In this document: positions 28,901-35,808 of the stretch, in pieces
How positions within the stretch are numbered: the stretch's first letter is position 1
How the letters are laid out: every line of letters begins with the position of its first letter
Assembly: GCF_028435365.1 (NCBI RefSeq)
Contig: NZ_JAGTJJ010000007.1
Span: 62,001-126,000 of the forward strand
DNA length: 64,000 bases
From: Polyangium jinanense
Lineage (GTDB): Bacteria > Myxococcota > Polyangia > Polyangiales > Polyangiaceae
Direction: 5' to 3'
Made by a program: the position numbers and the translations under genes
The notes under the pieces: model-generated
Told to the model about the DNA's origin: nothing
Database searches by the model: none
What the model saw: only the letters and a program-made list of their open reading frames with translations

Positions 28901-31526
28901 GCCCGAGCGGCCCATCGAGCCCGTCCCGGCGCGGGTTGCACGCATCGCTGCGGAGGCGCCGGATCGGCGCGCCCTTGCGCGAGGAGGCGCGGCGTGGTCC
29001 TACCGAGAGCTCGTGGATCAGGCGGCCGGTGTCGTCGGCGCATTGGAGCAGGCCGGAATCGAGCCGGGCCGGGCCGTGGCGGTTTCGGGGCCACGCTCCT
29101 TCGGTCTGATCGCCGCCATGCTCGGCGTCCTCGCCGCCGGCGGCGCGCTCCTCCTGCTCGATCCTCGCCTCTCGCCAGGGCGCCGCGAGGGGATGCTCAC
29201 GCAGGCCGGCGCGCGCCACGCCATCGTCGTTGTACCAGAAGGACAAGCGCCGGCCTGGCAGCCCCCCGAGGGGATCTTCGTCGTGAACCTGGACCCGGAC
29301 CGGGGTTTGTCCCCGGCATCGCTCGCGGCGCGGCCGACGGCCTTCCCCGCGCTCGCGCCCGACGCGCCGGCGTACATCTTCTTCACGTCCGGCACGACGG
29401 GCACCCCCAAGGGTGTCGTCGGCCTCCACAAGGGCCTCGCGCATTTCTTGCAATGGCAAGGACAAACCTTCGGGATCGGCCCGGACGACCGCGCGGCGCA
29501 GCTCACGGCCCTCTCGTTCGACGTCGTCCTGCGCGACGTCTTCGTCGCGCTGGTGAGTGGAGGCACGCTCGTCCTGCCTCCGGACGACGATCCCATGGAC
29601 GGGCGCCGCCTCTTCGAATGGCTCGAGCGGGAGTCGATCACGCTGCTGCATTCGGTACCCTCCCTCGCCCAGGCCTGGCTCGCGGACGCGCCGGAGGGCC
29701 GCGCCATCTCCGGGCTTCGGTATGCGTTTTTCGCAGGCGAGCCGCTCACCGACGCGCTCGTCCTCCGCTTTCGCGAGCGCGCCCCGGGCTGCCAGATCAT
29801 CAACCTCTACGGCCCCACCGAGACCACGCTGGCCAAATGCGCCCACGTCGTGCCTCCCGTCCCGCGTCCGGGCGTGCAGCCGGTCGGATTTCCACTGCCG
29901 GACACCCAGGCGCTCGTGCTCCGCGGCGACGAGCTCTGCGGCGCCTTCGAGCCCGGGGAGATCGTGATTCGCACGCCCTTCCGCACGCGGGGCTATCTCC
30001 ACGACCCCGACGAGCAGGCGCGACGATTCCAGCGCAATCCGCGCACGGACGATCCGAACGATTGCCTCTATCGCACCGGCGATATTGGCAGGTATCGCCT
30101 CGACGGCTCGCTCGACATCCTCGGCCGGACCGATGATCAGGTGAAGATCCGGGGCGTGCGTGTCGAGCTCCGGGGCATCGAGGCGACGCTTTGCCGGCAC
30201 CCTGACGTGGCGCAGGCCGTCGTCGTGGCCGAGGGCGAGGGGATCGAGAGGCGGCTCGTCGCGTATGTCGTCCCCCGGGGCGACGAGGCGCGCGGCCGAC
30301 GAATTCGCCCGGATGGCTCCGCCCTTCGGAAGCATCTCCTCGAGACACTGGCCGATTCCATCGTCCCAAGTGCCTTCGTTTGGCTCGATGAGCTTCCCCT
30401 GCTGCCAAACGGCAAGGTCGACCGGAGGGCGCTGCCGCGATCGGGCGCGGAGACAACGAGAGGGCAGGGGGGCGTCGATCCGCGCAAGGCCGAAGAACGA
30501 ATGCTCGTGCGCCTCTGGGAAGAGGTGCTCGGCAAGGGCCCCATCGGCGTCCGGGACAACTTCTTCGATCTCGGCGGACACTCCCTCCTCGCTGTTCGGC
30601 TCCTCTCGAAGCAGAAGGATCTGTTTGGCCAGACAATCCCCGTGTCGGTGTTCTTCCAGCATCCGACCATCGAGGAGATGGCCCGCCTGCTCGGGAGCCC
30701 GCCGGAGGTCGACGTCTGGGCGCCGCTCGTCGCGATTCAACCGCGCGGCGAGAGGCGGCCCATCTTCTGCGTCCCCGGGGGCCACGGCAACGTGCATTAC
30801 CTGTCCCTGCTCTCCCACCATCTCGGCAAGGACCAGCCGTTTTTCGCGCTCCAGTCGGTTGGACTGTCTGGAAAAACCTCACCTCACACGACGATGGATC
30901 CGATGGTCGAGCGTTACGTCGACGAGATCCGCGCCATTCAGCCTCGTGGTCCGTACTCTCTTTTGGGTCATTCCTTCGGCGGAAAGGTCGTCTTCGCCAT
31001 GGCGCAGCACCTTCATGCCATGGGCGAGCGGTCGCGTGTGGTCGTGCTCGACTCGATTCCGCCCGGCGCGCGGCACATGCCGGAGCGCGCGTGGGACGAG
31101 GTCGATGTCATCCACGAGATCATCACGGGTTTCGAGGAGCTTGGCGAGGGGAGCGTGGACGTCTCTCACGCCGAGCTCGCAGCGATGACCTCGGACGAGC
31201 GGCTCGCATTCTTCCAGCGCCACCTGGAGAGGATCAGCCTGCTCCCGCCGGGCTCGGACATTGCCGAGGCGCGCGGGCAGGTGAACGTCTACCAGGCATC
31301 GAAGCGTTTGGTCTACGAGCCGAACCATCCGGCGCCGATCCCGCTCCTCTATCTCGCCGCCGAGGAGAGCGGCGCCGAGATCGCCGAGCGCAAAGTGGCG
31401 GGGTTCTCGAAGCTCGTCCCGGTGACGGCGAGGGTCGTCCCCGGAGGTCACGTGACGATGCTGCGGGAGCCTCACGTGCGAACACTGGCCAGCGTGCTTT
31501 CGGAGTACTTCACGGACGCCGGGTAG
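22920..31526 (+). CDS. Terminal NRPS: TubC dock-C-A(N-MT)-PCP-C-A-PCP-TE
   Basis: The GTG at 22920 shares GTGA with the previous stop. The 2868 residues read: TubC dock 1-50; C1 (HHIASDG at 210); A1 (YTSGTTGKPKG at 688); an N-methyltransferase inserted in A1 at about 975-1240 after GRVDDQVKIRG (VLEIGCGSG at 1047); A10 NGKVNRRAL at 1416; PCP at 1475; C2 (HHVVSDG at 1675); A2 (FTSGTTGTPKG at 2155, NGKVDRRAL at 2492); PCP at 2551; type I thioesterase with GHSFGG at 2683 and His in GGHVTML near 2843. It adds an N-methyl residue, then a last residue, and releases the chain by hydrolysis or cyclisation. Pocket codes read by hand are DAFTAALIW and DVRHFALLA, neither a confident match. A2 has the unusual core FDVVLRDVF. 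The TE marks the end of this assembly line. Confidence 0.95.
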   Translation: MSAVEALLGELHGLGVRFWIEEDRLRFRAPEGALTPALREAMAAHKGEIRSFLLRGWSRKDQSLPLEPASRQGPLPLTFGQQRLWFLDQMGSGTAYNMPLSMRFEGPLDIDALSRSLSEIVRRHESLRTTFVARGGEPAQVIRPPQAMAPPLVDLCHLSAAEQDAEVARRVQAEGQRLFDLASDILLRASLLRLAEGPEPVHVLLSTMHHIASDGWSMGVFFRELEILYRSFVEGRASPLPDLHLQVADVAVWQRRVLTPAVLAPHIAYWKNMLDGAPAVLELPADRPRQAASASPCGLFRFRIEPELTSALRALGQDAGATLFMTLLAAFQVLLARCSGLDDVVVGTPIAGRNRQELEPLIGLFVNSLPMRADISDDPTFLDHLGRVKQITQDAYAHQDLPFDKLVEALSSERSASHHPVYQVAFALHNTPRGAFSLPGLRTTPLHVQSQQARLDLEIHLDERDGGLDGLLFYDTGLFDAATVEPMIDRFRVLLEGIVADPRRRVGDLPLLGEAERRRVLVEGNETAAAYPDALSAHELIEAQARRTPDAIAVLFDGGDAPQTLTYRALVERAHALAHHLRARGIRRGQIVGICLDPSLDRVVGLLGILAAGGAYLPLDPAYPRERLGFMLEDARPEVVVTHTSLVEKIPASGIRFVCLDRDASALEAAPRGRPESGVRPDDLAYVIYTSGTTGKPKGVLLSHRGLVNVAEAQRRIFELGAGDRVPQLAPLGFDAATFEIWLALASGATLCLGPREDVLPGEPLGRFLSRHRISMATLTPSALAALPVADLPALRTIAVAGEACTPALVEAWARGRRFFNLYGPTEATIWSTANPCAEPADATRIGRPIPNTQVYVLDRRQKLVPFGTPGELYIGGVGVARGYLHRPELTNERFVPNPFGEGKLYRTGDLVRRRAEGHLEFLGRVDDQVKIRGHRIELGEIEAAVGSHPAVREAVVVAREDRPGDKRLVAYVVPASSDVEAQASHVEQWRSLYEETYGQTADVVDPTFDIRGWSDSYTGAPIPAEAMHEWVEATVADVRALAPRRVLEIGCGSGLLLFRLAPTCACYLGTDLSGEAVARLERVRRTMKGLEGVTVEQRAADDFQGIPEGAFDVVLINSVVQYFPSVEYLIRVLEGATRAVRPGGAIYLGDVRNHALFSAYHASVQRHRAPDDLDRAGLAALVEQRMLDEEELLIDPAFFLALSARLPQIGAAEVRVKRGRHSNELTRFRYQVVLRIGSGAAPPFAPAEHDVRWAGFSVASLHRHLAEALPASIVVRDVPDARVEDDVRTVAWLVGAHEDRVSHLRQTLSQARDGVDPEALWSLADELGYTAQIGPSASGTPGAMDVVFWQRDADKPTSDPALSTRAAARPWHTYTNNPLRGKIHRRLWPRLAEHLRATLPEVMIPAAWVTLDALPLTPNGKVNRRALPPPVSLSFSQEAAGALPRTPTQEILAGIWREVLGLSAVGIHDRFFDLGGHSLLLTQVAARARKAFERELPLSILFEHTTIAALAAWMDAGAAPPGAPLVASETPVLRPAPRNGALPLSAAQERLWFLNELQGSDAAYNMPMAFRVSGPLDVAALERSLAEIVRRHESLRTNIVTVADQPTQIIRHADFRLSVLDLRSAFERAREATALRLTAEEAARPFDLANDPLFRATLLRLHGETEHILLVVVHHVVSDGGSMGILVRELEALYDAFRAGLPSPLLEPSIQYADFAVWQRACISSGRMAEELAYWKRKLEGAPPSPSLPRSGPRPERPSSRGAAASLTLPASLHRRLRAFSQKQDVTLFVTLLAAFELLLARLSRQYDVVVGTPVAHRNRVELEGVFGLFLNSLVLRTDLSGSPTFATLVQRVRRTTVEAFAHQDLPFEKLVAELSPSRDLRQSPFFQVLFNMVPAEAKTPRLTGVEVSGVTGLGDEPAKFDLSLYVSDARDELEMRAVYKADLFAADTIAHVLEQFRHLLAQVCDDPTRPIDAFSLVTPSMQAVLPDMSLPLPERPIEPVPARVARIAAEAPDRRALARGGAAWSYRELVDQAAGVVGALEQAGIEPGRAVAVSGPRSFGLIAAMLGVLAAGGALLLLDPRLSPGRREGMLTQAGARHAIVVVPEGQAPAWQPPEGIFVVNLDPDRGLSPASLAARPTAFPALAPDAPAYIFFTSGTTGTPKGVVGLHKGLAHFLQWQGQTFGIGPDDRAAQLTALSFDVVLRDVFVALVSGGTLVLPPDDDPMDGRRLFEWLERESITLLHSVPSLAQAWLADAPEGRAISGLRYAFFAGEPLTDALVLRFRERAPGCQIINLYGPTETTLAKCAHVVPPVPRPGVQPVGFPLPDTQALVLRGDELCGAFEPGEIVIRTPFRTRGYLHDPDEQARRFQRNPRTDDPNDCLYRTGDIGRYRLDGSLDILGRTDDQVKIRGVRVELRGIEATLCRHPDVAQAVVVAEGEGIERRLVAYVVPRGDEARGRRIRPDGSALRKHLLETLADSIVPSAFVWLDELPLLPNGKVDRRALPRSGAETTRGQGGVDPRKAEERMLVRLWEEVLGKGPIGVRDNFFDLGGHSLLAVRLLSKQKDLFGQTIPVSVFFQHPTIEEMARLLGSPPEVDVWAPLVAIQPRGERRPIFCVPGGHGNVHYLSLLSHHLGKDQPFFALQSVGLSGKTSPHTTMDPMVERYVDEIRAIQPRGPYSLLGHSFGGKVVFAMAQHLHAMGERSRVVVLDSIPPGARHMPERAWDEVDVIHEIITGFEELGEGSVDVSHAELAAMTSDERLAFFQRHLERISLLPPGSDIAEARGQVNVYQASKRLVYEPNHPAPIPLLYLAAEESGAEIAERKVAGFSKLVPVTARVVPGGHVTMLREPHVRTLASVLSEYFTDAG

Positions 31527-31552
31527 GTCGAATTCCTCGGTTGGAGCTCATC

Positions 31553-33289
31553 ATGTACGTGCTGGGAATCAATGCGGCATATCACGAATCGGCGGCTTGC
31601 CTGCTCCAGGATGGCAAGGTCGTCGCGGCGATCGAGGAAGAACGCCTCTCGCGCCGGAAGCACGGCAAGACCGCCGAACCTTCGAATGGCCACGAGCTGC
31701 CGCGGTTCGCGATCCAGCATTGCCTCGACGCGGCGGGCATCACGCTCCGGGACGTCTCGTGGGTCGGCTACTCGCTCGATCCTCGCGCGCGCCTTGCGAA
31801 CAAGGACATCGCGGATCGGGTCCTCCCGGGCGGATGGGGGAGCACGGAGGGCGAGCAGCTCTTCTTCGACCTCCTGCAGCGGGTGCCCGCGGAGCTCCGC
31901 GCCATGGGAATGACCGGGGAACTCAAATGGGTGGGCCACCACCTCGCGCACGCTGCGTCGGCGTTTTATCCCTCCGGGTTTGGCGAGGCGGCCATTCTCT
32001 GCGTGGACGGGATCGGCGAGCTCGGATCGACGCTCTTCGCATACGGCAGCGGGACCCGCATGGAGGCGCTCGACGAGATCGGATACCCCTCCTCCCTTGG
32101 CTTCCTTTGGGAAAAACTCTCCAAGTTCCTGGGGTTCTCCGAGTACGACGCGTGCAAGGTCATGGGCCTCGCGTCCTACGGCGATCCCGCGCGCTACCTG
32201 CCGCACTTCGAGCGCCTCCTCTCGCTCGCGCCAGAGGGGCGCTTCGCGCTCGACGGGGACACGCTCTGCTTCCGGGTCGAGGAGTATCAGCTGCTCGAGG
32301 CGATGTTCCAGATCCACGCGCGCAAGAAGGGCGAGCCCGTCCTCGCCGCGCACGAGCACATCGCCGCGGCGCTCCAGGAGATCACGAACCGCGCGATCAC
32401 GCACATGATGCTCCACCTCGCGAGGCGCACGAGATCAAAAAACCTTTGCATGGCCGGGGGCGTCGCGCTCAACTGCGTCGCGAATCGCATCGCCTTCGAG
32501 GCGAGCCCTTTCGAAAGGCTCTACGTCCAGCCGGCCGCGCACGACGCGGGCACGGCGCTCGGCGCGGCGCTCTACATCTGGCACGGCATGCTTTCCCACC
32601 CCGAGCGATCTCCCCTTCGCCACGCCTACACGGGGCCGAGCTTCGACGACGACGCCATCGAGCGCGCCCTCGCGAGCTCCGGGCTCGTCTACGAGCGCGT
32701 TGCCGACATCGAGCGGAAGGTCGCCGAGCTCATCGCCGGCGGCGACATCGTCGGCTGGTTCCAGGGCGCCATGGAGTACGGCCCGCGCGCCCTCGGCAAT
32801 CGCAGCCTGCTCGCGGATCCGCGCTCCCCCACGATGAAGGAGGTGCTGAACGACCGCGTGAAGCACCGCGAGCCGTTCCGCCCCTTCGCGCCGAGCGTGC
32901 TCGTCGAGGAGGCCGGGCGATGGTTCTGCATCGGGAAAAGCGCTGACGCCTCCGATTTCATGCTGATCGCCTATCCTGCCCGACCCGAGCAGCGGGAGCG
33001 CATCCCCGCCGTCGTGCACGTCGACGGCACGAGCCGCGTGCAGACCGTCCGCCGCGAGACGAATCCTCGGTATCACAAGCTCATCTCCGCCTTCCAGGCC
33101 ATCACGGGCGTGCCCATGCTGCTCAACACGTCGTTCAACGACAGCGAGCCGATTGTCTGCACGCCCGAGCATGCGATCGAGACGTTCAAGGGGACGCGCA
33201 TCGACGCGCTCGCCATCGGCGACTTTCTGGTCGACGCGCGAAAGCAACCATCGAATCGGCCGAGCGGGCCGAACGGCAGGGCACATTGA
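31553..33289 (+). CDS. NodU/CmcH-type O-carbamoyltransferase
   Basis: ATG 31553 (GGAG upstream) gives 578 residues, close to the usual ~550-610 of the family. It opens with YVLGINAAYHESAACLL. The Kae1-like domain shows DACKVMGLASYG, GGVALNCVANR and PAAHDAGTALGAALY. The C-terminal YrdC-like part shows EYGPRALGNRSLLADPR and LLNTSFND. These enzymes use carbamoyl phosphate and ATP to carbamoylate hydroxyl groups of natural products (tobramycin, novobiocin and cephamycin pathways). The gene follows the TE-containing NRPS by 26 bases, so it probably tailors the peptide, acting on a hydroxyl from the starter or a Ser/Thr/hydroxy residue. The stop overlaps the TTG start of the exporter. Confidence 0.93.
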   Translation: MYVLGINAAYHESAACLLQDGKVVAAIEEERLSRRKHGKTAEPSNGHELPRFAIQHCLDAAGITLRDVSWVGYSLDPRARLANKDIADRVLPGGWGSTEGEQLFFDLLQRVPAELRAMGMTGELKWVGHHLAHAASAFYPSGFGEAAILCVDGIGELGSTLFAYGSGTRMEALDEIGYPSSLGFLWEKLSKFLGFSEYDACKVMGLASYGDPARYLPHFERLLSLAPEGRFALDGDTLCFRVEEYQLLEAMFQIHARKKGEPVLAAHEHIAAALQEITNRAITHMMLHLARRTRSKNLCMAGGVALNCVANRIAFEASPFERLYVQPAAHDAGTALGAALYIWHGMLSHPERSPLRHAYTGPSFDDDAIERALASSGLVYERVADIERKVAELIAGGDIVGWFQGAMEYGPRALGNRSLLADPRSPTMKEVLNDRVKHREPFRPFAPSVLVEEAGRWFCIGKSADASDFMLIAYPARPEQRERIPAVVHVDGTSRVQTVRRETNPRYHKLISAFQAITGVPMLLNTSFNDSEPIVCTPEHAIETFKGTRIDALAIGDFLVDARKQPSNRPSGPNGRAH

Positions 33290-35013
33290 GAACCAGGGTC
33301 ACGGGCATCGGGGGGAGCCCCGCGGGCACGAACGTCATCGGCTTCATCTTCCGGGAAGCCGCCGATGAACGCCCGAAGCTGCTCATCGCCGCGACGGGCG
33401 CCGGCATCTCGAACACGCTGGTGGTTACGCTCGTCGGTTTCGTCGCGCAATCACCGGACGACGTGGGCATCGAGATCTTCTTGCTCTTTGCCCTGGCCGT
33501 CGTCGTGTACGTATTCGGCGCTCGCTACGTCTTCCACCGGATGACGGATATCGTCGAGGAGATCCTGTTCCGGCTGAAGAGCCGCATCGTCGAGAAGATC
33601 GAGCGCGCCGAGCTCGCCGGCCTCGAGCGCCTCGGCACGGCCGAGATCTACGATCGCATCACGGAGAACGCCACGCTCATCTCGAACGCCGCGGGCGTCG
33701 TCACGAACGTGATGCAGCAGATCCTGATCTTCGTGTTCGCGGTGCTCTACGTCGCGTGGCTCTCGCTGCCGGCGTTCGTGCTCGTCGCGTTCCTCGTCGC
33801 GGTGGGCCTCACGCTCTATTTCACGCGCTCGGAAGGGATGACCCCGCTCCTCCGCGAGCTCGCGCGGACGCGTATCGCATTCCTCGACAGCCTCACCGAT
33901 CTCTTGCGGGGCTTCAAGGAGACCAAGCTGGGACGCGCGCGCAGCGTCGAGATTCGCGCCGACATCGACGCGACATCGGCGTCGCTCCGCGACGTCTCGC
34001 GCAAGGCCAATCACCTCTTCGACGAGAATTTCATCCTCGTGGGCTGCACGCAGTTCGCGCTCCTCGGCGCGCTGGTGTTCGTTTTGCCCCGACACGTCAC
34101 GATCGAGGGGGCCACCCTCTCGAAGCTCGTCACCGCCGCGATGTTCCTCTGGGGCCCGCTCCAGGCTGCGGTCAGCGGTTATCCTGCGTATGTCCGGTCA
34201 AACCATGCCGTCAAGGACATCCTCGCGCTCGAGGAGAAACTCGACGCTGCCGCGGACGCCGCGCGCGTCGAGCAAGCCGAGGACCCGTGGAAGGGCAAGC
34301 CGGGCGTGATCGCGATGAGGGACGTCGAGTACGCGTACGCCGGGACGAACGGCGACGCATCCTTCCGCATCGGCCCGATCGATCTCTCCATCGAGCCCGG
34401 GGAGATCGTCTTCATCGTCGGAGGCAATGGCAGCGGAAAATCCACCCTGCTCAAGGTCCTGACGGGGCTGTATCCGGCGACCGCGGGCGTGCTCCGCGCG
34501 GGCGACGAGCGCGTGCGCCCCGAGAACGTGGCCTCGTACCGCGAGACGATCTCCGCGATCTTCTCGGACTTTCATCTGTTCTCGAGGGTGTACGGTCTGC
34601 TCGGCGTCGACGAAGCACACGTGCGTCGCCTCCTCGTCGAGATGCAGCTCGAAGGCAAGACGGATTTCCAGAAGGACCGGTTCACCAAGCGCGAGCTGTC
34701 CACCGGCCAGAGAAAGCGCCTGGCCATGATCGTCGCGCTCCTCGAGGACCGGCCCATCTGCGTTTTCGACGAGTGGGCCGCCGATCAGGACCCGGAGTTT
34801 CGCAAGCACTTCTACGACGAGCTCCTCCCGTCCCTCAAACGGCGCGGCAAGACGGTGATCGCCGTCAGCCACGACGATCGATATTTTCATTGCGCCGATC
34901 GCGTCGTTACGATGGACTACGGGAAGATTCGCACCATCGAACACGCGGCCCCGGCGCCCTCCCGCAGCAGCATTCCCTCCTCGAACGAATCGACAAGCGA
35001 AGCGAGGTCATGA
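33286..35013 (+). CDS. SyrD/PvdE-like cyclic-peptide ABC exporter (TMD-NBD)
   Basis: The 575 residues comprise a six-helix membrane domain (about 25-300) and an ATPase. Walker A GGNGSGKST lies near 380, the signature LSTGQRKRLA near 471, Walker B with ICVFDEWAADQDP near 488, and the H-loop in AVSHDDRYF. The DEWAADQDP box and overall layout match the cyclic-peptide/siderophore exporter group (SyrD, PvdE). The homodimer would export the finished product across the inner membrane and can provide self-resistance. TTG at 33286 shares TTGA with the carbamoyltransferase stop, and CAGGG upstream can serve as ribosome site. No other in-frame start precedes the first membrane helix as well. The next gene overlaps by ATGA. 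Confidence 0.93.
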   Translation: MRTRVTGIGGSPAGTNVIGFIFREAADERPKLLIAATGAGISNTLVVTLVGFVAQSPDDVGIEIFLLFALAVVVYVFGARYVFHRMTDIVEEILFRLKSRIVEKIERAELAGLERLGTAEIYDRITENATLISNAAGVVTNVMQQILIFVFAVLYVAWLSLPAFVLVAFLVAVGLTLYFTRSEGMTPLLRELARTRIAFLDSLTDLLRGFKETKLGRARSVEIRADIDATSASLRDVSRKANHLFDENFILVGCTQFALLGALVFVLPRHVTIEGATLSKLVTAAMFLWGPLQAAVSGYPAYVRSNHAVKDILALEEKLDAAADAARVEQAEDPWKGKPGVIAMRDVEYAYAGTNGDASFRIGPIDLSIEPGEIVFIVGGNGSGKSTLLKVLTGLYPATAGVLRAGDERVRPENVASYRETISAIFSDFHLFSRVYGLLGVDEAHVRRLLVEMQLEGKTDFQKDRFTKRELSTGQRKRLAMIVALLEDRPICVFDEWAADQDPEFRKHFYDELLPSLKRRGKTVIAVSHDDRYFHCADRVVTMDYGKIRTIEHAAPAPSRSSIPSSNESTSEARS

Positions 35014-35612
35014 CCATGACAACCGAGAAGCCGCAAGCCAAAGACGACAAGGACGAGCCGAAGGTCGAGACGAAGGAGGAGCCCAAGCCGGCCGCCAAGG
35101 AGGCGCCCAAGCCGGCCGCCGAGACGGTCTCGCGTATCGGTCGCGCCGAGGCCATCATCCGGCGTAACGTGCTCTGGTCGCTCGGCGCGGGTGTCGTACC
35201 CATTCCGTTCGTCGACACGCTCGCCGTGTCGGGCGTGCAGATCAAGATGCTCGCCGAGCTCTCGGAGCTCTACGAGGTCGGCTTCAAGGAGGACGCCGCC
35301 AAAAAGGTCGTCGGCGCGCTGCTCTCGAGCCTCGGCGGCACGGCGCTCGGCGCGGCGATCGGCGCGAGCTTCGCGAAGCTCATTCCTGGCGTGGGGACGG
35401 CGCTCGGGATCGTCACCGTGCCGCTCATCGCGGGCGCGTTCACGCACGCGACGGGCAAGGTCTTCATGATGCATTTCGAGTCGGGCGGCACGCTCCTCGA
35501 TTTCGACCCGCAAGCGATGCGCGCCTACTTCAAGCAAGAGTTCGAGAAGGCGAAAGAGACCGTTGCGAAGGTGCAGGAGGAGGAACGCGCGAAGTCGGGC
35601 AAGGCGAGCTGA
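35010..35612 (+). CDS. DUF697-family protein with Lys/Pro-rich N-terminus
   Basis: The product is 200 residues. The first ~40 are a charged, low-complexity Lys/Glu/Pro/Ala stretch. The body matches the DUF697 pattern: RRNVLWSLGAGVVPIPFVD, a long amphipathic helix, then glycine-rich hydrophobic segments (LGGTALGAAIGASFAKLIPGVG, shortened here in effect to two helices). The C-terminus is a Lys/Glu coiled helix. DUF697 proteins (YcjF-like, GTPase-associated) are membrane-associated with no firm biochemical role. The start overlaps the exporter stop by ATGA. A second ATG at 35016 is better spaced from GAGG. Translational coupling ties it to export or resistance. Function is otherwise unknown. Confidence 0.82.
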   Translation: MTMTTEKPQAKDDKDEPKVETKEEPKPAAKEAPKPAAETVSRIGRAEAIIRRNVLWSLGAGVVPIPFVDTLAVSGVQIKMLAELSELYEVGFKEDAAKKVVGALLSSLGGTALGAAIGASFAKLIPGVGTALGIVTVPLIAGAFTHATGKVFMMHFESGGTLLDFDPQAMRAYFKQEFEKAKETVAKVQEEERAKSGKAS

Positions 35613-35619
35613 GCGAAGC

Positions 35620-35808
35620 ATGGAGCTCGAGCCGCTCTTCAAGTATGGTTTGCCCTTCCTCACGGCGTTTGCCGTAGGGCTGCTCGGGAGGACGCGGCGT
35701 ATCGGGTTCTGGGGCGGCGTCGTCGCCTCGATCCTGCTAACACCGCTCGGAGGTTTTCTCGTGACGCTGATATCCGGCCCGAGGCGCATCAAGGTGAAGA
35801 AGACATGA
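35620..35808 (+). CDS. 62-residue two-helix membrane protein
   Basis: ATG 35620 lies 7 bases after the previous stop. The 62 residues hold two hydrophobic helices (LPFLTAFAVGLL and GGVVASILLTPLGGFLVTLI) joined by a basic turn GRTRRIGFWGG and ending in a basic tail RRIKVKK. The IGFWGG...SILLTPLGG pattern resembles small conserved inner-membrane proteins of unknown role that often neighbour SHOCT or SPFH proteins. The stop shares ATGA with the start of the SPFH gene, so the two are probably made in fixed ratio and may interact. No catalytic residues are seen. Confidence 0.78.
   Translation: MELEPLFKYGLPFLTAFAVGLLGRTRRIGFWGGVVASILLTPLGGFLVTLISGPRRIKVKKT

Noticed and set aside
31091..31552. Longer start for the carbamoyltransferase
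   Set aside because: Overlaps the thioesterase in another frame and is low-complexity; ATG 31553 gives the canonical start.
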